DNA of 64,000 bases. Origin: Caballeronia concitans. Lineage in GTDB: Bacteria > Pseudomonadota > Gammaproteobacteria > Burkholderiales > Burkholderiaceae. Shown piece by piece: positions 50,144 to 58,956 of this stretch. The translations under genes were made by a program, and so were the position numbers. Every line of letters starts with the position of its first letter. Position 1 is the stretch's first letter. Location: contig NZ_FCNV02000002.1 in assembly GCF_001544615.1 (NCBI RefSeq), forward strand, positions 496,001 to 560,000, read 5' to 3'. The notes beneath the pieces were generated by a model. The model was given only the letters and a program-made list of their open reading frames with translations. It had not been told where the DNA came from and made no database searches.

Positions 50144-51040
50144 CTAAGCCTTTTCACCCGCCCATTGCTGGCGAATCATCTCGAGCATGCGGCCCCACTC
50201 GTAGTCCACGCTATCGGGCTGCATCCGCAGAACGCCCGCGCCCGGCGTGAATGTCAGTTCACCGAAGTAAATCTTGTCTCTCAGCGAATACAGATCGACG
50301 CGCACATATTCGAAGTCGCGTGCGAGCGCGCCCGCCGTCTCCAGCAACGCATCGAGATTCTCGGGACGCGGCACCGGCGTTTCGCTCGGCTTGTAGTGGC
50401 CGAAGCGGATGTTCTGCACGTTCCAGTTCGCATCGAACGTGTCGCCGTGCGGAATGGCGCCGAACCGATCCGAAATCACCAGGATATAGATGGTCTGCTT
50501 GCCCGACTTCTCGTTGAACACATGGAACTTGAGATCGGGCGGAACGGTGCCGGTATCGTCGAGCAGCAATTCTTCGAAAAAGATGCGCGGCTTGATCGCA
50601 CGATAATGCCGCTCCCGCGCAATGCGATAAAAATCGGTCGTCAGCCATTCTTGCGCCAATTGCGAAAGCTCTTCGAAAGACGTCGTCGATTTGTCGCGGA
50701 CAACTTTAACGAAACCGCTGCCGTGATTTGCTTTCATGACGAAAGCCTTCGGCAATTCGTCAAATACGGTTTTAGTAAATACTGAAGGTGCTGCGAGCAG
50801 CGGAATCAGGTATTGCGGCCCGATTTTCCGGGCGATGTAGTCGCGCACCGCCAGTTTGTCGCTCAAATCGACATAACGCGGATCAGGATGCAGGCAGCGC
50901 CGAAGGATTTGCTCGTTGAACGTCAAAGGACGCCGCAAATTAGGGAATCGCCCGATGCGCCTGCGATGAACGAAGCTCAGGAACACATCGTCCGGCAACC
51001 ACACCTTTGCGCTGTCAAAGAGCCGTTTCGAAAGCGACAT
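50144..51040 (-). CDS. TupA-like ATP-grasp protein
   Basis: 298 residues. 'FNEQILRRCLHPDPRYVDLSDKLAVRDYIARKIGPQYLIPLLA', 'PKAFVMKANHGSGFVKVV' (ATP-grasp nucleotide-binding loop), 'IFFEELLLDDTGTVPPDLKFHVFNEK' and 'FEYVRVDLYSLRDKIYFGELTFTPGAG' are typical of the TupA/teichuronopeptide-like ATP-grasp family, often found in polysaccharide loci. It may ligate an amino acid or glutamate unit to a surface glycan. It stands alone here, 1 kb from the hopanoid genes. Role is inference. Confidence 0.85.
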   Translation of the reverse strand: MSLSKRLFDSAKVWLPDDVFLSFVHRRRIGRFPNLRRPLTFNEQILRRCLHPDPRYVDLSDKLAVRDYIARKIGPQYLIPLLAAPSVFTKTVFDELPKAFVMKANHGSGFVKVVRDKSTTSFEELSQLAQEWLTTDFYRIARERHYRAIKPRIFFEELLLDDTGTVPPDLKFHVFNEKSGKQTIYILVISDRFGAIPHGDTFDANWNVQNIRFGHYKPSETPVPRPENLDALLETAGALARDFEYVRVDLYSLRDKIYFGELTFTPGAGVLRMQPDSVDYEWGRMLEMIRQQWAGEKA

Positions 51041-51432
51041 CCGGTATTCTCCGTATGACTATTGTGTAATAGTGGTCGTGATTCAAGCCCCGTTTCGTGA
51101 GCGAGCGCCTGTGGTCGTGCACCGGTTGGTGGACTGAAATCGTCCCAAGTCAGCGATGCCGCGACCGTGCGGCAGCCCACACTACTCACGCAAAAGACTT
51201 GCCTGCCTATTTTGGTTGTATTAAGCGGCTGGCAAAGCGCCGCTTCTCGTAAAACGAGCGTAGCAGACGGTCAACGGTGAGCGGAGCGCGTTTCCCCACG
51301 CTCGCGAGTAAATTTTTTTTAGCTTGACACTTTCGCAAGCAAGGCAAAGTCCCGATTATCACGGAATGCGAATCGTTTTTACGAAACGCATTCGAACGTT
51401 CGCGAATCCTTCGATGCCGGCTCTGCGCAACT
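51041..51432. other. Intergenic region upstream of the TupA-like gene (about 390 bases)
   Basis: No gene seen. A/T-rich stretch GTAAATTTTTTTTAGC around 51306-51321 followed by TTGACA at 51324 could be a plus-strand -35, but no good -10 follows and no gene reads plus here. The promoter of the TupA-like gene must lie nearer 51040. Confidence 0.45.
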
Positions 51433-51714
51433 TTAATCGGCAGGATCGCCGAAGAGATCCGGCGTGGCGTCGTTCGCCGGATGTCTCGGCTGGAATGCGC
51501 CGCCGCGCACCTGCTCCAGCATGTCCGGCGGAAGCCAGGTCTCTTCCATCGCGCTGATGCCACGCTCGATCATCTGCTGCAGGAAAAACGACTGCTTGTG
51601 TCCCGTTACTTCTGCCAATAGCCGCAATCGCTGCTCGATCGCCGGCTCGACACGTACCGCGACCACCTTCAACTTGTTTTCGGCGGTCCTTCTCACCTTC
51701 TGCTCCCAGTTCAT
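51433..51714 (-). CDS. Ribbon-helix-helix / antitoxin-like protein
   Basis: 93 residues from the ATG at 51714. 'NKLKVVAVRVEPAIEQRLRLLAEVTGHKQSFFLQQMIERGISAMEE' has the beta-strand plus two helices of RHH (CopG/ParD/RelB-like) DNA-binding proteins. The C-terminal tail ends 'TPDLFGDPAD'. Most such proteins pair with a toxin gene, but no partner is found on either side. Could be an orphan antitoxin or a stand-alone repressor. A leaderless upstream extension to 51747 is unlikely. Confidence 0.72.
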   Translation of the reverse strand: MNWEQKVRRTAENKLKVVAVRVEPAIEQRLRLLAEVTGHKQSFFLQQMIERGISAMEETWLPPDMLEQVRGGAFQPRHPANDATPDLFGDPAD

Positions 51715-52114
51715 TGCCGATGCTTCGCGCCGCATCGCGACGCGCACGAAGCGGTGCTTCTACCACGATGTCTCGCTGCGGTGCAATGCTTTTGTGAGGC
51801 AGGGTAAGAATTCCGCGATGCACTTTGTCTGGGTTGCAAGCCGCATCGTCCATTCTTACGAAGATGCAGCGCGCGCGTCGGCGTTATGAAGGTTGTTTGC
51901 CAGCTTGCCGCATGGATTGCACGAATAGACATTCCTCACAGAAATGGATTGATTGCGACTGCTTAAGCGTCCCTTAAGCTCGCCGCCCGCAGCCTTCCGT
52001 TGAGTCCGCCCGCTCGCGACAGCGGACGACGGCAGCCGCTTCGGAGATGTCCATGCGAAACCGAATACCATTGGCCTCGAACGCCGCGCCCGAGTCGATC
52101 GGGGAGACGACGGC
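51715..52114. other. Leader region of the hopanoid operon (about 400 bases)
   Basis: No convincing gene in either strand. It contains the CTTAAG-N5-CTTAAG direct repeat at 51962. The segment nearest hpnI is GC-rich. No good -35/-10 pair for RNA polymerase was recognised, in keeping with an activator-dependent promoter. Confidence 0.5.
51962..51978 (+). promoter_or_regulatory. PmrA/QseB-type direct repeat, CTTAAG-N5-CTTAAG
   Basis: Two identical CTTAAG half-sites exactly 11 bases apart, matching the published PmrA box pattern (YTTAAK-N5-YTTAAK) and the QseB box (CTTAA-N6-CTTAA). Because CTTAAG is self-complementary, the site also reads as the 7-bp inverted repeat GCTTAAG / CTTAAGC. It lies 136 bases upstream of hpnI, the first gene of hpnIJKL. 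Confidence 0.65.
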
Positions 52115-53374
52115 ATGAGCTTGCATTCCGTTCCGATTCCGCTTTGGGTGGTCATTGCGCTGTGCTGCGCGTCGTCGTTGTACGCGACGCTCGTGGCGCT
52201 CGTTCATCCTGGATGGCGCGCGTCGGCCCGGACGTCGCGCGTCGATGGCGACGAAGCACGCGAAACCGTCCACGCGCCGGTCAGCGTGCTCAAGCCGTTA
52301 TGCGGCGCAGAGCCGCGCCTCTACGCGAATCTCGAGACGTTCTGCAATCAGACGCATCCGTCGTATCAATTGCTGTTCGGCGTCGCGAGCGCGTCGGACC
52401 CGGCGGCGCGCATCGTACGAACGCTGATGCGCAATTATCCGCAGCTCGATATCGAACTCGTGATCGATGCCACGCCGCACGGCAGCAACCGCAAGGTGAG
52501 CAATCTCATCAGCCTCGCGGCGCGCGCACGTCACGACGCGCTCGTGATCGCCGACAGCGATATTGCCGTTCAGCCGGACTACCTCACGCGCGTCACCGCG
52601 CCGCTCGCCGATGCGAAGGTCGGCGTGGTTACGTGTCTTTATCGGGGGCGCCGTGTCGGCGGTTTCTGGGCGCGCATGGGCGTGCTGTTCATCGACAAGT
52701 GGTTCGCGCCTTCGGTGTATCTGGCGAACGCGCTCGATGTCGATGCCTTCGGCTTCGGCGCGACCATCGCCGTGCGGCGCGAGGCGTTGTCGAAAAGCGG
52801 CGGCTTCGAAGCGCTGCGCGACATGCTTGCCGACGACTATCGGCTTTCGGAGCGCGTGCGCGCGCTGGGTCTGCGCACCGTGCTGTCCGACGTGGTGGTC
52901 ACGACGGATGTGACCGAGCGCGGCCTCGGCGCGCTATGGCAACGCGAGACGCGCTGGCTTCGCACCATCCGTTCGGTCAATCCGTCGGGGTTCGCCTCGC
53001 TGTGCATCACCATCACGACGCCCTGGCTCCTGACGAGCGGATTGCTGGGCTTGCACCTCGATTCGAGCGGTGCGGACTTCACGCAATCGGTGGCGGACAC
53101 CATCGTCGATCTGAGCACATCGTTCGGATTGAGCGCACGCTTGCTGTTGCACTGGCGCACCGCGCGATCGATGCGCGCGTTCTGGCGCGACTTGCCGCTC
53201 ATCCCTTTGCGCGACGCGCTGCTCATGCTCGAATGGTGCGCGGCGTGTTTCGGGTCGAGCGTGCTGTGGCGCGGCTCGCGCGTTCCCGTCGATGATTCGG
53301 GCGCGGCGAACCGCGTGCGCGAACAGAATTCTCCAGCCGTCGCCGATACAGGCGATGCATCCGACATTCACTAG
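52115..53374 (+). CDS. hpnI: Hopanoid biosynthesis glycosyltransferase HpnI
   Basis: 419 residues; GGGGAG ribosome-binding site. Family 2 glycosyltransferase related to ceramide glucosyltransferase: an N-terminal membrane segment ('LWVVIALCCASSLYATLVALV'), 'PVSVLKPLCGAEPRLYANLETFCNQ', the DxD 'ADSDIAVQPDYL', 'DDYRLSERVRALG', and (Q/R)xxRW as 'QRETRW'. HpnI adds N-acetylglucosamine to bacteriohopanetetrol. It is first of hpnI-hpnJ-hpnK-hpnL, the pathway for the cyclitol ether headgroup linked to polymyxin resistance in Burkholderia. Confidence 0.94.
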   Translation: MSLHSVPIPLWVVIALCCASSLYATLVALVHPGWRASARTSRVDGDEARETVHAPVSVLKPLCGAEPRLYANLETFCNQTHPSYQLLFGVASASDPAARIVRTLMRNYPQLDIELVIDATPHGSNRKVSNLISLAARARHDALVIADSDIAVQPDYLTRVTAPLADAKVGVVTCLYRGRRVGGFWARMGVLFIDKWFAPSVYLANALDVDAFGFGATIAVRREALSKSGGFEALRDMLADDYRLSERVRALGLRTVLSDVVVTTDVTERGLGALWQRETRWLRTIRSVNPSGFASLCITITTPWLLTSGLLGLHLDSSGADFTQSVADTIVDLSTSFGLSARLLLHWRTARSMRAFWRDLPLIPLRDALLMLEWCAACFGSSVLWRGSRVPVDDSGAANRVREQNSPAVADTGDASDIH

Positions 53375-53407
53375 CCAGTTTCCCTTGATCGCCAACGAGA
53401 TCGCATC

Positions 53408-54835
53408 ATGATGCAAACGCTCTTTCTGCAAGCGCCGTCGTTCGACGGCTTCGACGGCGGCGCCGGCTCGCGTTATCAGGCCAAGCGCGAAATCCGCTCG
53501 TTCTGGTATCCGACGTGGCTCGCGCAGCCCGCCGCGCTCATTCCCGGCAGCCGCGTGATCGATGCGCCCGCCGATGGCCTCTCCGTGGAAGCCACGCTCG
53601 ACATCGCCGCGCAATACGAACTGGTCATCATCCATACGAGCACGCCTTCCTTCTCGACCGATGCGCTCTTCGCGCAGCATTTGAAAGCGCGCGCGCCGTC
53701 GATTCGCATCGGCATGGTGGGCGCGAAGGTGGCCGTCGATCCGCACAACTCGCTCGCAGCCAGCGACGCCATCGACTTCGTGTGCCGCGAAGAGTTCGAC
53801 TTCACGTGCAAGGAAATCGCCGAGGGCAGACCTTACGCGTCCATTCAGGGGCTTTCGTATCGCTTGCCGGACGGGTCCATCGAACACAACGCGGCGCGCC
53901 CGGTCCTCGAAAACATGGACGAATTGCCGTTCGTCGCGCCCGTCTACAAGCGCGACCTGAAGATCGAGAACTACTTCATCGGCTATCTGAACTATCCGTA
54001 TGTATCGATCTATACGGGCCGTGGCTGCCGTTCGCGCTGCACGTTCTGCCTGTGGCCGCAGACGGTGGGCGGGCATCGGTATCGCGTGCGCTCCGTGGAG
54101 AACGTGCTGGAAGAAGTGAAGTGGATTCGCGACAACATGCCCGAAGTGAAAGAGATCATGTTCGACGACGACACCTTCACCGACTTCAAGCCGCGCGTCG
54201 AGGAAATCGCGCGCGGTCTCGGCAAGCTGGGCGTCACGTGGTCGTGCAATGCGAAGGCCAACGTGCCCTATTCCACGCTCAAGATCATGAAGGAAAACGG
54301 CTTGCGCCTTCTGCTCGTCGGCTATGAATCGGGCGATGACCAGATTCTGCTCAACATCAAGAAGGGCCTGCGCACCGACATCGCGCGACGCTTCGCCGAA
54401 GACTGCCGCAAGCTCAATATCAAGGTGCATGGCACGTTCATTCTCGGTCTGCCCGGCGAGACGCGGGAGACGATCGAGAAGACCATTCAGTACGCGAAGG
54501 AAATCAATCCGCATACGATCCAGGTGTCGCTCGCCGCGCCGTATCCGGGCACGACGCTGTATGCGCAAGCGGTCGAGAACGGCTGGCTCGAAGAGAACAA
54601 GGTGATCAATCTCGTCAGCAAGGAAGGCGTGCAGCTCGCGGCCATCGGCTATCCGCATCTTCCGCGCGAGGACATTTATCACGAGCTGGAACGCTTCTAT
54701 AAGCGCTTTTACTTCCGGCCGTCGAAGATATGGGAGATCGTGCGCGAGATGCTCACGAGCTGGGACATGATGAAGCGCCGCCTGCGCGAAGGCGTCGAGT
54801 TCTTCCGGTTCCTGCACGCGCACGAGGCGCATTGA
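53408..54835 (+). CDS. hpnJ: Hopanoid biosynthesis radical SAM protein HpnJ
   Basis: 475 residues. An N-terminal B12-binding-like domain ('LIPGSRVIDAPADGLSVEATLDIAAQYELVIIHTSTPSF') is followed by a radical SAM barrel with C207, C211, C214 in 'GRGCRSRCTFCLW' binding the [4Fe-4S] cluster. HpnJ contracts the glucosamine ring to the cyclitol ether. Position and length are standard for the hpnIJKL cluster. One base separates it from hpnK. Confidence 0.95.
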   Translation: MMQTLFLQAPSFDGFDGGAGSRYQAKREIRSFWYPTWLAQPAALIPGSRVIDAPADGLSVEATLDIAAQYELVIIHTSTPSFSTDALFAQHLKARAPSIRIGMVGAKVAVDPHNSLAASDAIDFVCREEFDFTCKEIAEGRPYASIQGLSYRLPDGSIEHNAARPVLENMDELPFVAPVYKRDLKIENYFIGYLNYPYVSIYTGRGCRSRCTFCLWPQTVGGHRYRVRSVENVLEEVKWIRDNMPEVKEIMFDDDTFTDFKPRVEEIARGLGKLGVTWSCNAKANVPYSTLKIMKENGLRLLLVGYESGDDQILLNIKKGLRTDIARRFAEDCRKLNIKVHGTFILGLPGETRETIEKTIQYAKEINPHTIQVSLAAPYPGTTLYAQAVENGWLEENKVINLVSKEGVQLAAIGYPHLPREDIYHELERFYKRFYFRPSKIWEIVREMLTSWDMMKRRLREGVEFFRFLHAHEAH

Positions 54836-54836
54836 C

Positions 54837-55652
54837 GTGCGCGGCTTGATCGTCACGGCCGATGACTTCGGCCTGCATGAGCATGTGAACGAAGCGGTCG
54901 AAGTCGCGCATCGTCAGGGCGTGCTGGACTGCGCGAGCCTGATGGTGAGCGGCGCCGCCGCGCGCGATGCGGTGGATCGCGCGCGCAGGCTTCCGCGCTT
55001 GCGCGTGGGCTTGCATATCGTGCTGGCCGATGGATTATCGACGTCGCCGGTCCGTGAAATCCCCGCACTCGTCGATGCGAACGGCCGCTTCGGCGACCGC
55101 ATGGTGCGCGACGGCGTGCGCTTCTTCTTTCTGCCGCATGTCCGACGTCAGTTGCGACACGAAATCCGCGCGCAATTCGAAGCGTTCGCCGCGACGGGTC
55201 TCGAGCTCGATCACGTCAACGCGCACAAGCACTTTCATCTTCATCCCACGGTGCTTTCGCTGATACTCGACATCGGCAAGGAGTTCGGCATGCGCGCGAT
55301 GCGTCTGCCGCGCGAGTTGGGCGGACCCGCGCTGCTTGCGCCGTGGACCGCGTGGATGAAGGCGCAATTGAAACGCGAAGGCATTGCGCATAACGACTGG
55401 GTCGCGGGCATCGCGGCCACGGGCCGCATGGATGAAGCGACGATGCTCGATGTGCTCGCGCGATCGCCCGAAGGCGTGCTCGAGCTGTACAGCCATCCTG
55501 CCGTCAGCGACGACACACCGATCACCGCATCGATGCGCGACTATCGCCACGCGGACGAACTCGCGGCGCTGTGCTCGCCGCGCGTGCGGCAAGCCATTGC
55601 CGCCACCGGCGCACGGCGTGGAGCGTTCTCCGACGTCCTGGCCTTCGCATGA
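54837..55652 (+). CDS. hpnK: Hopanoid biosynthesis deacetylase HpnK
   Basis: 271 residues from a GTG at 54837, 1 base after the hpnJ stop. YdjC/ChbG-type deacetylase: 'GLIVTADDFGLHEHVNEAV' with the Asp-Asp metal ligands, 'LDHVNAHKHFHLHP' with histidines, and 'LELYSHPAVSD'. HpnK removes the acetyl group from the N-acetylglucosaminyl hopanoid. Its stop overlaps the hpnL start by 4 bases. Confidence 0.93.
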   Translation: MRGLIVTADDFGLHEHVNEAVEVAHRQGVLDCASLMVSGAAARDAVDRARRLPRLRVGLHIVLADGLSTSPVREIPALVDANGRFGDRMVRDGVRFFFLPHVRRQLRHEIRAQFEAFAATGLELDHVNAHKHFHLHPTVLSLILDIGKEFGMRAMRLPRELGGPALLAPWTAWMKAQLKREGIAHNDWVAGIAATGRMDEATMLDVLARSPEGVLELYSHPAVSDDTPITASMRDYRHADELAALCSPRVRQAIAATGARRGAFSDVLAFA

Positions 55653-56653
55653 TGTCGCTCATCAAACGACTCGCGTGGCTGCGCTGGCCGATCGCCGTGG
55701 CGTTGTTGATCGCGCTCGCGCTGCATGAAGGCATCTTCGAAGCGCTCGCGCTCATCAAGCGTGCGGGGCCTGTTCTGCTATGGCTCATTCCGCTTCACGC
55801 GCTGCCGCTCCTGCTCGATGCGCGCGCGTGGCAAGTGCTGCTTCGCGATCGCCTGCCGCTGACAACGCTTTGGTGGATCGCGGTCGTGCGCGAAGCAGTC
55901 GGACGCCTGCTGCCCGTGCTCGGGATCGGCGGCGAGCTGATCGGCATCCGGCTTGCGGCGCGGTATATGAGCGATGTCGGCGTCGTGAGCGCGTCGGTCA
56001 TCGTCGAAACGCTCGTGACGATGGCCGTGCAATACGCGCTCGCCATGCTTGGACTCGCGTGCCTCTACATGACGCTCGGTCATGCAGACGGCCTGTCCGC
56101 GATCATCGCGTGGGGACTCGCCATGTCCTTGCCGATTGCCGTCTGTGCGTTCGTGGTTGCGCATCGCGGCGCACCGTTTCATCGGCTGGAAGCAATGGCG
56201 TGCCGATGGATCGGCGAGTCGCACCAGCTCGTCGCAAAGCTCGACGGCAAGCGTCTGGACGCCGAAATCCGTTCGCTTTTGCAACGCACATCGCGATGCG
56301 CGTCGGCGTTCGCATGGCAGCTGGCGGGCTATGTGCTGGGCGCATCGGAGATCTATTTCGGACTCGCGATGCTCGGGCATCCGGTATCCATCGCCGGCGC
56401 GATAGCGATCGAAGCGCTGACGCAGTGCGTGCGCAACGCGTTCTTCATCATGCCGGCGGGACTCGGCGTGCAGGAGGCGACCATCGTGACCGTGTCGGCG
56501 GCGCTCGGCATCGATCGTGAAGCGGCGCTGTCTCTGGCGCTGCTTCGGCGCGCACGCGAGTTCATCTGGGGCGGCATCGCGCTCACGCTTCTGCGCTTGC
56601 TGGGCGCGGCCGATGTCAAAGAGCGTTCAGGCGCGCCGGCCGGGCTGCCGTGA
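55649..56653 (+). CDS. hpnL: Hopanoid-associated membrane protein HpnL
   Basis: 334 residues from the ATG at 55649 (ATGA overlap with hpnK). About eight membrane segments of the lysylphosphatidylglycerol synthase transmembrane family; 'VGRLLPVLGIGGELIGIRLAARY' and 'FFIMPAGLGVQEATIVTVSAALGIDREAALSLALLRRAREFIWG' are characteristic of HpnL. Proposed to help transport or place hopanoids in the membrane. Converges with the MbfA gene 11 bases away. Confidence 0.9.
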   Translation: MMSLIKRLAWLRWPIAVALLIALALHEGIFEALALIKRAGPVLLWLIPLHALPLLLDARAWQVLLRDRLPLTTLWWIAVVREAVGRLLPVLGIGGELIGIRLAARYMSDVGVVSASVIVETLVTMAVQYALAMLGLACLYMTLGHADGLSAIIAWGLAMSLPIAVCAFVVAHRGAPFHRLEAMACRWIGESHQLVAKLDGKRLDAEIRSLLQRTSRCASAFAWQLAGYVLGASEIYFGLAMLGHPVSIAGAIAIEALTQCVRNAFFIMPAGLGVQEATIVTVSAALGIDREAALSLALLRRAREFIWGGIALTLLRLLGAADVKERSGAPAGLP

Positions 56654-56664
56654 TTATCGAGTCG

Positions 56665-57789
56665 TCAAGATACCGACACGCCAAGCAGATGGCCGACGCC
56701 GAACGTGAACGCCGCGGCGGCGAGTCCGATCAGAATCTGACGCACGGCGGAGAAAGCCGCGCCGCGGCCATTGAAAAGCGACGTGAACATGCCGATCGCG
56801 GCGAGCGCGAGGATGCTCAGCGCAACGCATTGAAGGATGGCGGACCTGCCTGAAGACCACAGAAAGGGCATTGCAGGAAACACGGCGCCCGCCGAAAACA
56901 GAAGAAACGACACCGCCGCCGCTGACCACGGATTGCCGCCGAGTTCGGCCGGATCGAGACCGAGTTCTTCGCGGGTCAAGGCATCGAGCGCCTTGTCCTT
57001 GTCGCGCATGATCTGCGCCGCCACGCGGCTGGCTTCATCGCCGTCGAGCCCTTTCGCGCGATAGATCATGCGAAGCTCGTGCTCCTCCGCTTCGGGCGTA
57101 TGCTCGAGTTCATCGGCTTCCTTTTGAATCTGCGTCCTCGCGAGTTCGCGCGCGTTGGTCACGGACAACCACTCGCCGAGCGCCATCGAGCATGCGCCGG
57201 CAATGATGCCCGCGAGCGCCGTCAACAAGATGGACTTGTTCTGCGCGCCCGCGCCGGCCACGCCCATGATCAGGCAGAAGTTCGACACGAGTCCGTCGTT
57301 CGCGCCGAGCACCGCCGCACGAAGATCGTTGCCCGACGATACGCCGCGGTGCCACGACTCCGCATTCGCGATCTCATCGCCTTTGGTGGCCGAAGGCCTG
57401 CCTTCGTTGGCCAGCGACTGCACGACGCTGGCATGCCGATTTTCATCGGCTGACATCGTGGCCGTATCGGGATTGCCCGCGTACTTGTTGCGGTCGGCGA
57501 ACTCGGCTGCCGCAAGCGACGGAAGCACGAAGCGCGGACCGAACACGTGAACGAGTCCTTTCATCAGGACCGTCTTGAAGCTCGGTCCCTTGCGAACGCG
57601 CTGATGATTCGCACTGAGCTTGTCCGCCCACACCTGTGCGTGTTGCTTCTCAGAGGCGGCGAGTTCATCGAACAGGCGCTTGCGATCAGCGCGCTTTTCC
57701 ACACGCGCAAGCGTCTCGTAGAGTTCCGCGCTATGCAGTTCATCGGCGAGATTCAACCGATACCGTCGCAATTCCTGCTTCGATGCCAT
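56665..57789 (-). CDS. mbfA: Membrane-bound ferritin (MbfA-type): erythrin domain fused to VIT1 iron transporter
   Basis: 374 residues from the ATG at 57789. The N-terminal ferritin-like diiron domain (about 1-150) has ExxH motifs in 'ELAASEKQHAQVW' and 'SADENRHASVV' and a supporting Glu in 'ELHSAELYETLARVE'. The C-terminal VIT1/CCC1 domain has five membrane segments, starting 'GNDLRAAVLGANDGLVSNFCLIMGVAGAG', with the acidic 'EADELEHTPEAEEHELRMIY' loop. MbfA proteins export iron and protect from peroxide. No Irr- or Fur-like site was recognised upstream. Confidence 0.9.
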   Translation of the reverse strand: MASKQELRRYRLNLADELHSAELYETLARVEKRADRKRLFDELAASEKQHAQVWADKLSANHQRVRKGPSFKTVLMKGLVHVFGPRFVLPSLAAAEFADRNKYAGNPDTATMSADENRHASVVQSLANEGRPSATKGDEIANAESWHRGVSSGNDLRAAVLGANDGLVSNFCLIMGVAGAGAQNKSILLTALAGIIAGACSMALGEWLSVTNARELARTQIQKEADELEHTPEAEEHELRMIYRAKGLDGDEASRVAAQIMRDKDKALDALTREELGLDPAELGGNPWSAAAVSFLLFSAGAVFPAMPFLWSSGRSAILQCVALSILALAAIGMFTSLFNGRGAAFSAVRQILIGLAAAAFTFGVGHLLGVSVS

Positions 57790-58026
57790 ATCCGTTTTCC
57801 GTCGGACGAGACACACGACTGTAGCGCGAGGCTCGCACGCGCGCCGCATAAACCCTCAAGTCCGCGATGACCGGGAATGGCAATAATTTGCATTCGTGTG
57901 CTCAGTCGCTTGAATGCATGAAACGTGCGACCGAGAGGCGCAACGATGCGCGCCTTAAGCAAATCTTCAGCACCGTCGGATAGACTCGGGGGCCCGTGTA
58001 CGCCGAGTCATCCTTTCGAGGCAGCC

Positions 58027-58323
58027 ATGAAACGCGATACCGTAGCGATCATTCGGGCACACCTGAAGACCGCTTGCGTTGCAGCGATGCTCATTCAGAT
58101 CGTGGAACTCGTGAGCATTCAGATTGGGGGAACGAGCGAAACGGTGTTCGAGACGCTGCGGTTCAGGCTGGTGGCGGGTTCGATCATCGTTTTATTCGTT
58201 GTGCTCATGCGCGTGGCCAGCTATTTTGCGTATGTCGAACCCATGTACCGACGTTCCCCCGAAACACAGCGATTCCTGATTCGCATGCATCATCGCTTCA
58301 CGGGCCGCGAAATGCCGGGCTGA
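58027..58323 (+). CDS. Small membrane protein of unknown function (98 aa)
   Basis: 98 residues from the ATG at 58027 (cGAGGc upstream; the frame extends to 57925 without a better start). Two membrane segments, 'TACVAAMLIQIVELVSIQIGG' and 'VAGSIIVLFVVLMRVASYFAYV', and a basic C-terminus 'RRSPETQRFLIRMHHRFTGREM'. No family recognised. It precedes the cytochrome b561 gene by 24 bases and may be co-transcribed. Confidence 0.65.
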   Translation: MKRDTVAIIRAHLKTACVAAMLIQIVELVSIQIGGTSETVFETLRFRLVAGSIIVLFVVLMRVASYFAYVEPMYRRSPETQRFLIRMHHRFTGREMPG

Positions 58324-58347
58324 GCCACTACTGCTGGAATATTCACG

Positions 58348-58944
58348 ATGCAACACGACAAACACCCCTCCACGCTTTCCAACGCTGCAACGCGCATTGC
58401 CGCCGGCGACGACAGAACGTCTTACGACCGCATTTCAATCGCGCTTCACTGGCTCACCGTCGTGCTCGTGCTGGCCCAGTTCGCGTTATCGCAAGTCTGG
58501 GGCTTCTTCCCGCGTCCGACACGGCACGTTCTGATCGTCACGCACATGTCGTTCGGCATCTTGCTGACGGCGGTGATCGTCATGCGAATCGTGTGGCGTC
58601 TGTCGCCGGGACATCAGGCGCCGGTCGCATCGTCCGGATGGGTGGAGCTTGCCGCCAAGGCCGTCCACTATCTGCTTTATGTCCTGCTGGCTGCGGAAGC
58701 CGTGCTCGGGTTCGTGCTGCGCTGGTCCGGCAATGAAGCGATGAGCTTCTTCGGTTTGCTGATCGCCCCGCCGTTCGCGCCGTTCAGCAAGGCGGCGCAT
58801 CACACCATTGGCGAAGCGCACGAGTTCATCGGATGGGCGATCATCGTGCTGGCCGCCGCGCACGCGGCAGCCGCGATGTTCCATCACTTCGTCGTGCGTG
58901 ATGCCGTGCTGACACGCATGCTGCCCGGATTGAAGCGGCGCTGA
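58348..58944 (+). CDS. Cytochrome b561 family protein
   Basis: 198 residues; four membrane segments with heme-ligand histidines in 'RISIALHWLTVVLVL', 'VTHMSFGILLTAVIV', 'KAVHYLLYVLLA' and 'GEAHEFIGWAIIVL'. This is the standard di-heme b561/CybB layout for electron transfer across or along the inner membrane, sometimes to superoxide or quinones. Preceded by a small membrane protein; converges with the AgcS gene 12 bases away. Confidence 0.9.
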   Translation: MQHDKHPSTLSNAATRIAAGDDRTSYDRISIALHWLTVVLVLAQFALSQVWGFFPRPTRHVLIVTHMSFGILLTAVIVMRIVWRLSPGHQAPVASSGWVELAAKAVHYLLYVLLAAEAVLGFVLRWSGNEAMSFFGLLIAPPFAPFSKAAHHTIGEAHEFIGWAIIVLAAAHAAAAMFHHFVVRDAVLTRMLPGLKRR

Positions 58945-58956
58945 ATCGCGCCTGGT

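Noticed and set aside
51306-51330. Plus-strand promoter from the A/T-rich run and TTGACA
   Set aside because: No -10 at a suitable distance and no plus-strand gene downstream until hpnI, 790 bases away.
52934-54856. 640-residue minus-strand frame
   Set aside because: Antisense to hpnI and hpnJ, whose motifs are complete.
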